NCBI GenBank assembly: GCA_032209605.1
Contig: JASFXZ010000001.1
Location: 45,884,619-45,948,618 of the forward strand
Length of the DNA stretch: 64,000 bases
From: Mactromeris polynyma
Lineage: Eukaryota > Mollusca > Bivalvia > Venerida > Mactridae
Direction of reading: 5' to 3'
Shown here: one piece after another, positions 63,573 through 64,000 of the stretch
Position numbering within the stretch: the first letter of the stretch is position 1
Layout of the letters: every line of letters starts with the position of its first letter
Notes under the pieces: generated by a model
Told to the model about the DNA's origin: nothing
Seen by the model: the letters and a program-made list of their open reading frames with translations, nothing else
Database searches by the model: none
Program-made: the position numbers and the translations under genes

Positions 63573-64000
63573 GTTTTAAAAATGTGGGCTATGTTACATT
63601 ACTATTTGAGGCTGGTAATGAATTCATTCTACCTTTTTGACACTTAAAAAATACATTTATTTTGTTCAGTCTTTAATTTTCAGCTCTAAAAGATCTGCTG
63701 GTTACTATATCATAGATTTTCATACAAAATGTTAAAATCCTGTATTTCAAAGTTCAATTTGAAATAATATTGTGGATTTTTCCTATAAATCATATCTGTA
63801 TGATCATATTATCATTAATTCTCTGTCCTCCTTTAATCAAATGTAATGTAATACTGTATCACTGCCTGCTGCATGTGTGGTAGGAAAAACTCAAACATTT
63901 TTACCGGAATCTGAGCCGATCTTGTGTACAGTTAAAGTCTCCGATGTCTGCAGGGATGCTATGTGTAGCTGATCGATATATCTTCTGTTTAATTACAATG
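63573..64000. other. Noncoding right edge
   Basis: No supported exon. The coiled-coil gene probably continues to the right. Confidence 0.4.

Noticed and set aside
63931..63962. Exon-like segment before the right edge (LKSPMSAGMLC)
   Set aside because: Acceptor tract weak, donor GTAGCT poor, composition unlike the neighbouring exons.

Overview
The window is AT-rich eukaryotic DNA from an invertebrate, almost certainly a bivalve mollusc. The evidence is an intronless B-box/coiled-coil/propeller TRIM-like gene of the kind expanded in bivalves, long introns with GT-AG exons, degraded tRNA-derived SINEs with the mollusc-type 3' domain, tandem-core dispersed repeats typical of bivalves, many miniature inverted-repeat elements, and a very high load of minisatellites (roughly 9 kb in about 18 arrays). 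The species cannot be fixed from sequence alone.

Only two genes are well supported. (1) A TRIM-like ORF on the minus strand at the left edge (12-1790), complete in one coding exon, with a splice acceptor just before its ATG that suggests a 5'UTR intron. (2) A large plus-strand gene encoding a coiled-coil protein. Sixteen exons from 6467 to 47885 (21 to 178 nt) join in one open frame of about 463 codons; a possible 6-nt microexon and a 9/12-nt microexon near 60.88 kb would add to it. Neither its start nor its stop was found. One 72-nt in-frame exon (28574-28645) encodes a short acidic/Ser-rich LC3-interacting-region-like motif, DSFILI. A later exon holds IDELVNKESE. From memory both resemble parts of optineurin, so an optineurin/NEMO-like or other autophagy-adaptor coiled-coil protein is the leading but unproven identity. 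Any UBAN domain or zinc finger would lie beyond the window.

Layout: 0-1.8 kb TRIM gene; 1.8-6.4 kb bivalve repeats, foldback elements and a reverse-transcriptase remnant cut at a MITE edge; 6.4-47.9 kb the coiled-coil gene, its introns filled with MITEs, SINEs and minisatellites; 47.9-64 kb probable continuation of its intron(s), holding the largest minisatellites, a 1.4-kb TA-flanked foldback element inserted inside one of them, a broken minus-strand ORF (49713-50366), and SINEs.

The most distinctive feature beyond the gene is the link between minisatellites and DNA transposons. Three arrays (27.7-28.5, 34.2-34.8 and 36.2-36.9 kb) lie inside elements with inverted termini, two of them with clear target duplications, and a fourth is bordered by a TTAA-flanked element. 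This suggests that the interiors or ends of miniature transposons seed tandem arrays in this genome.
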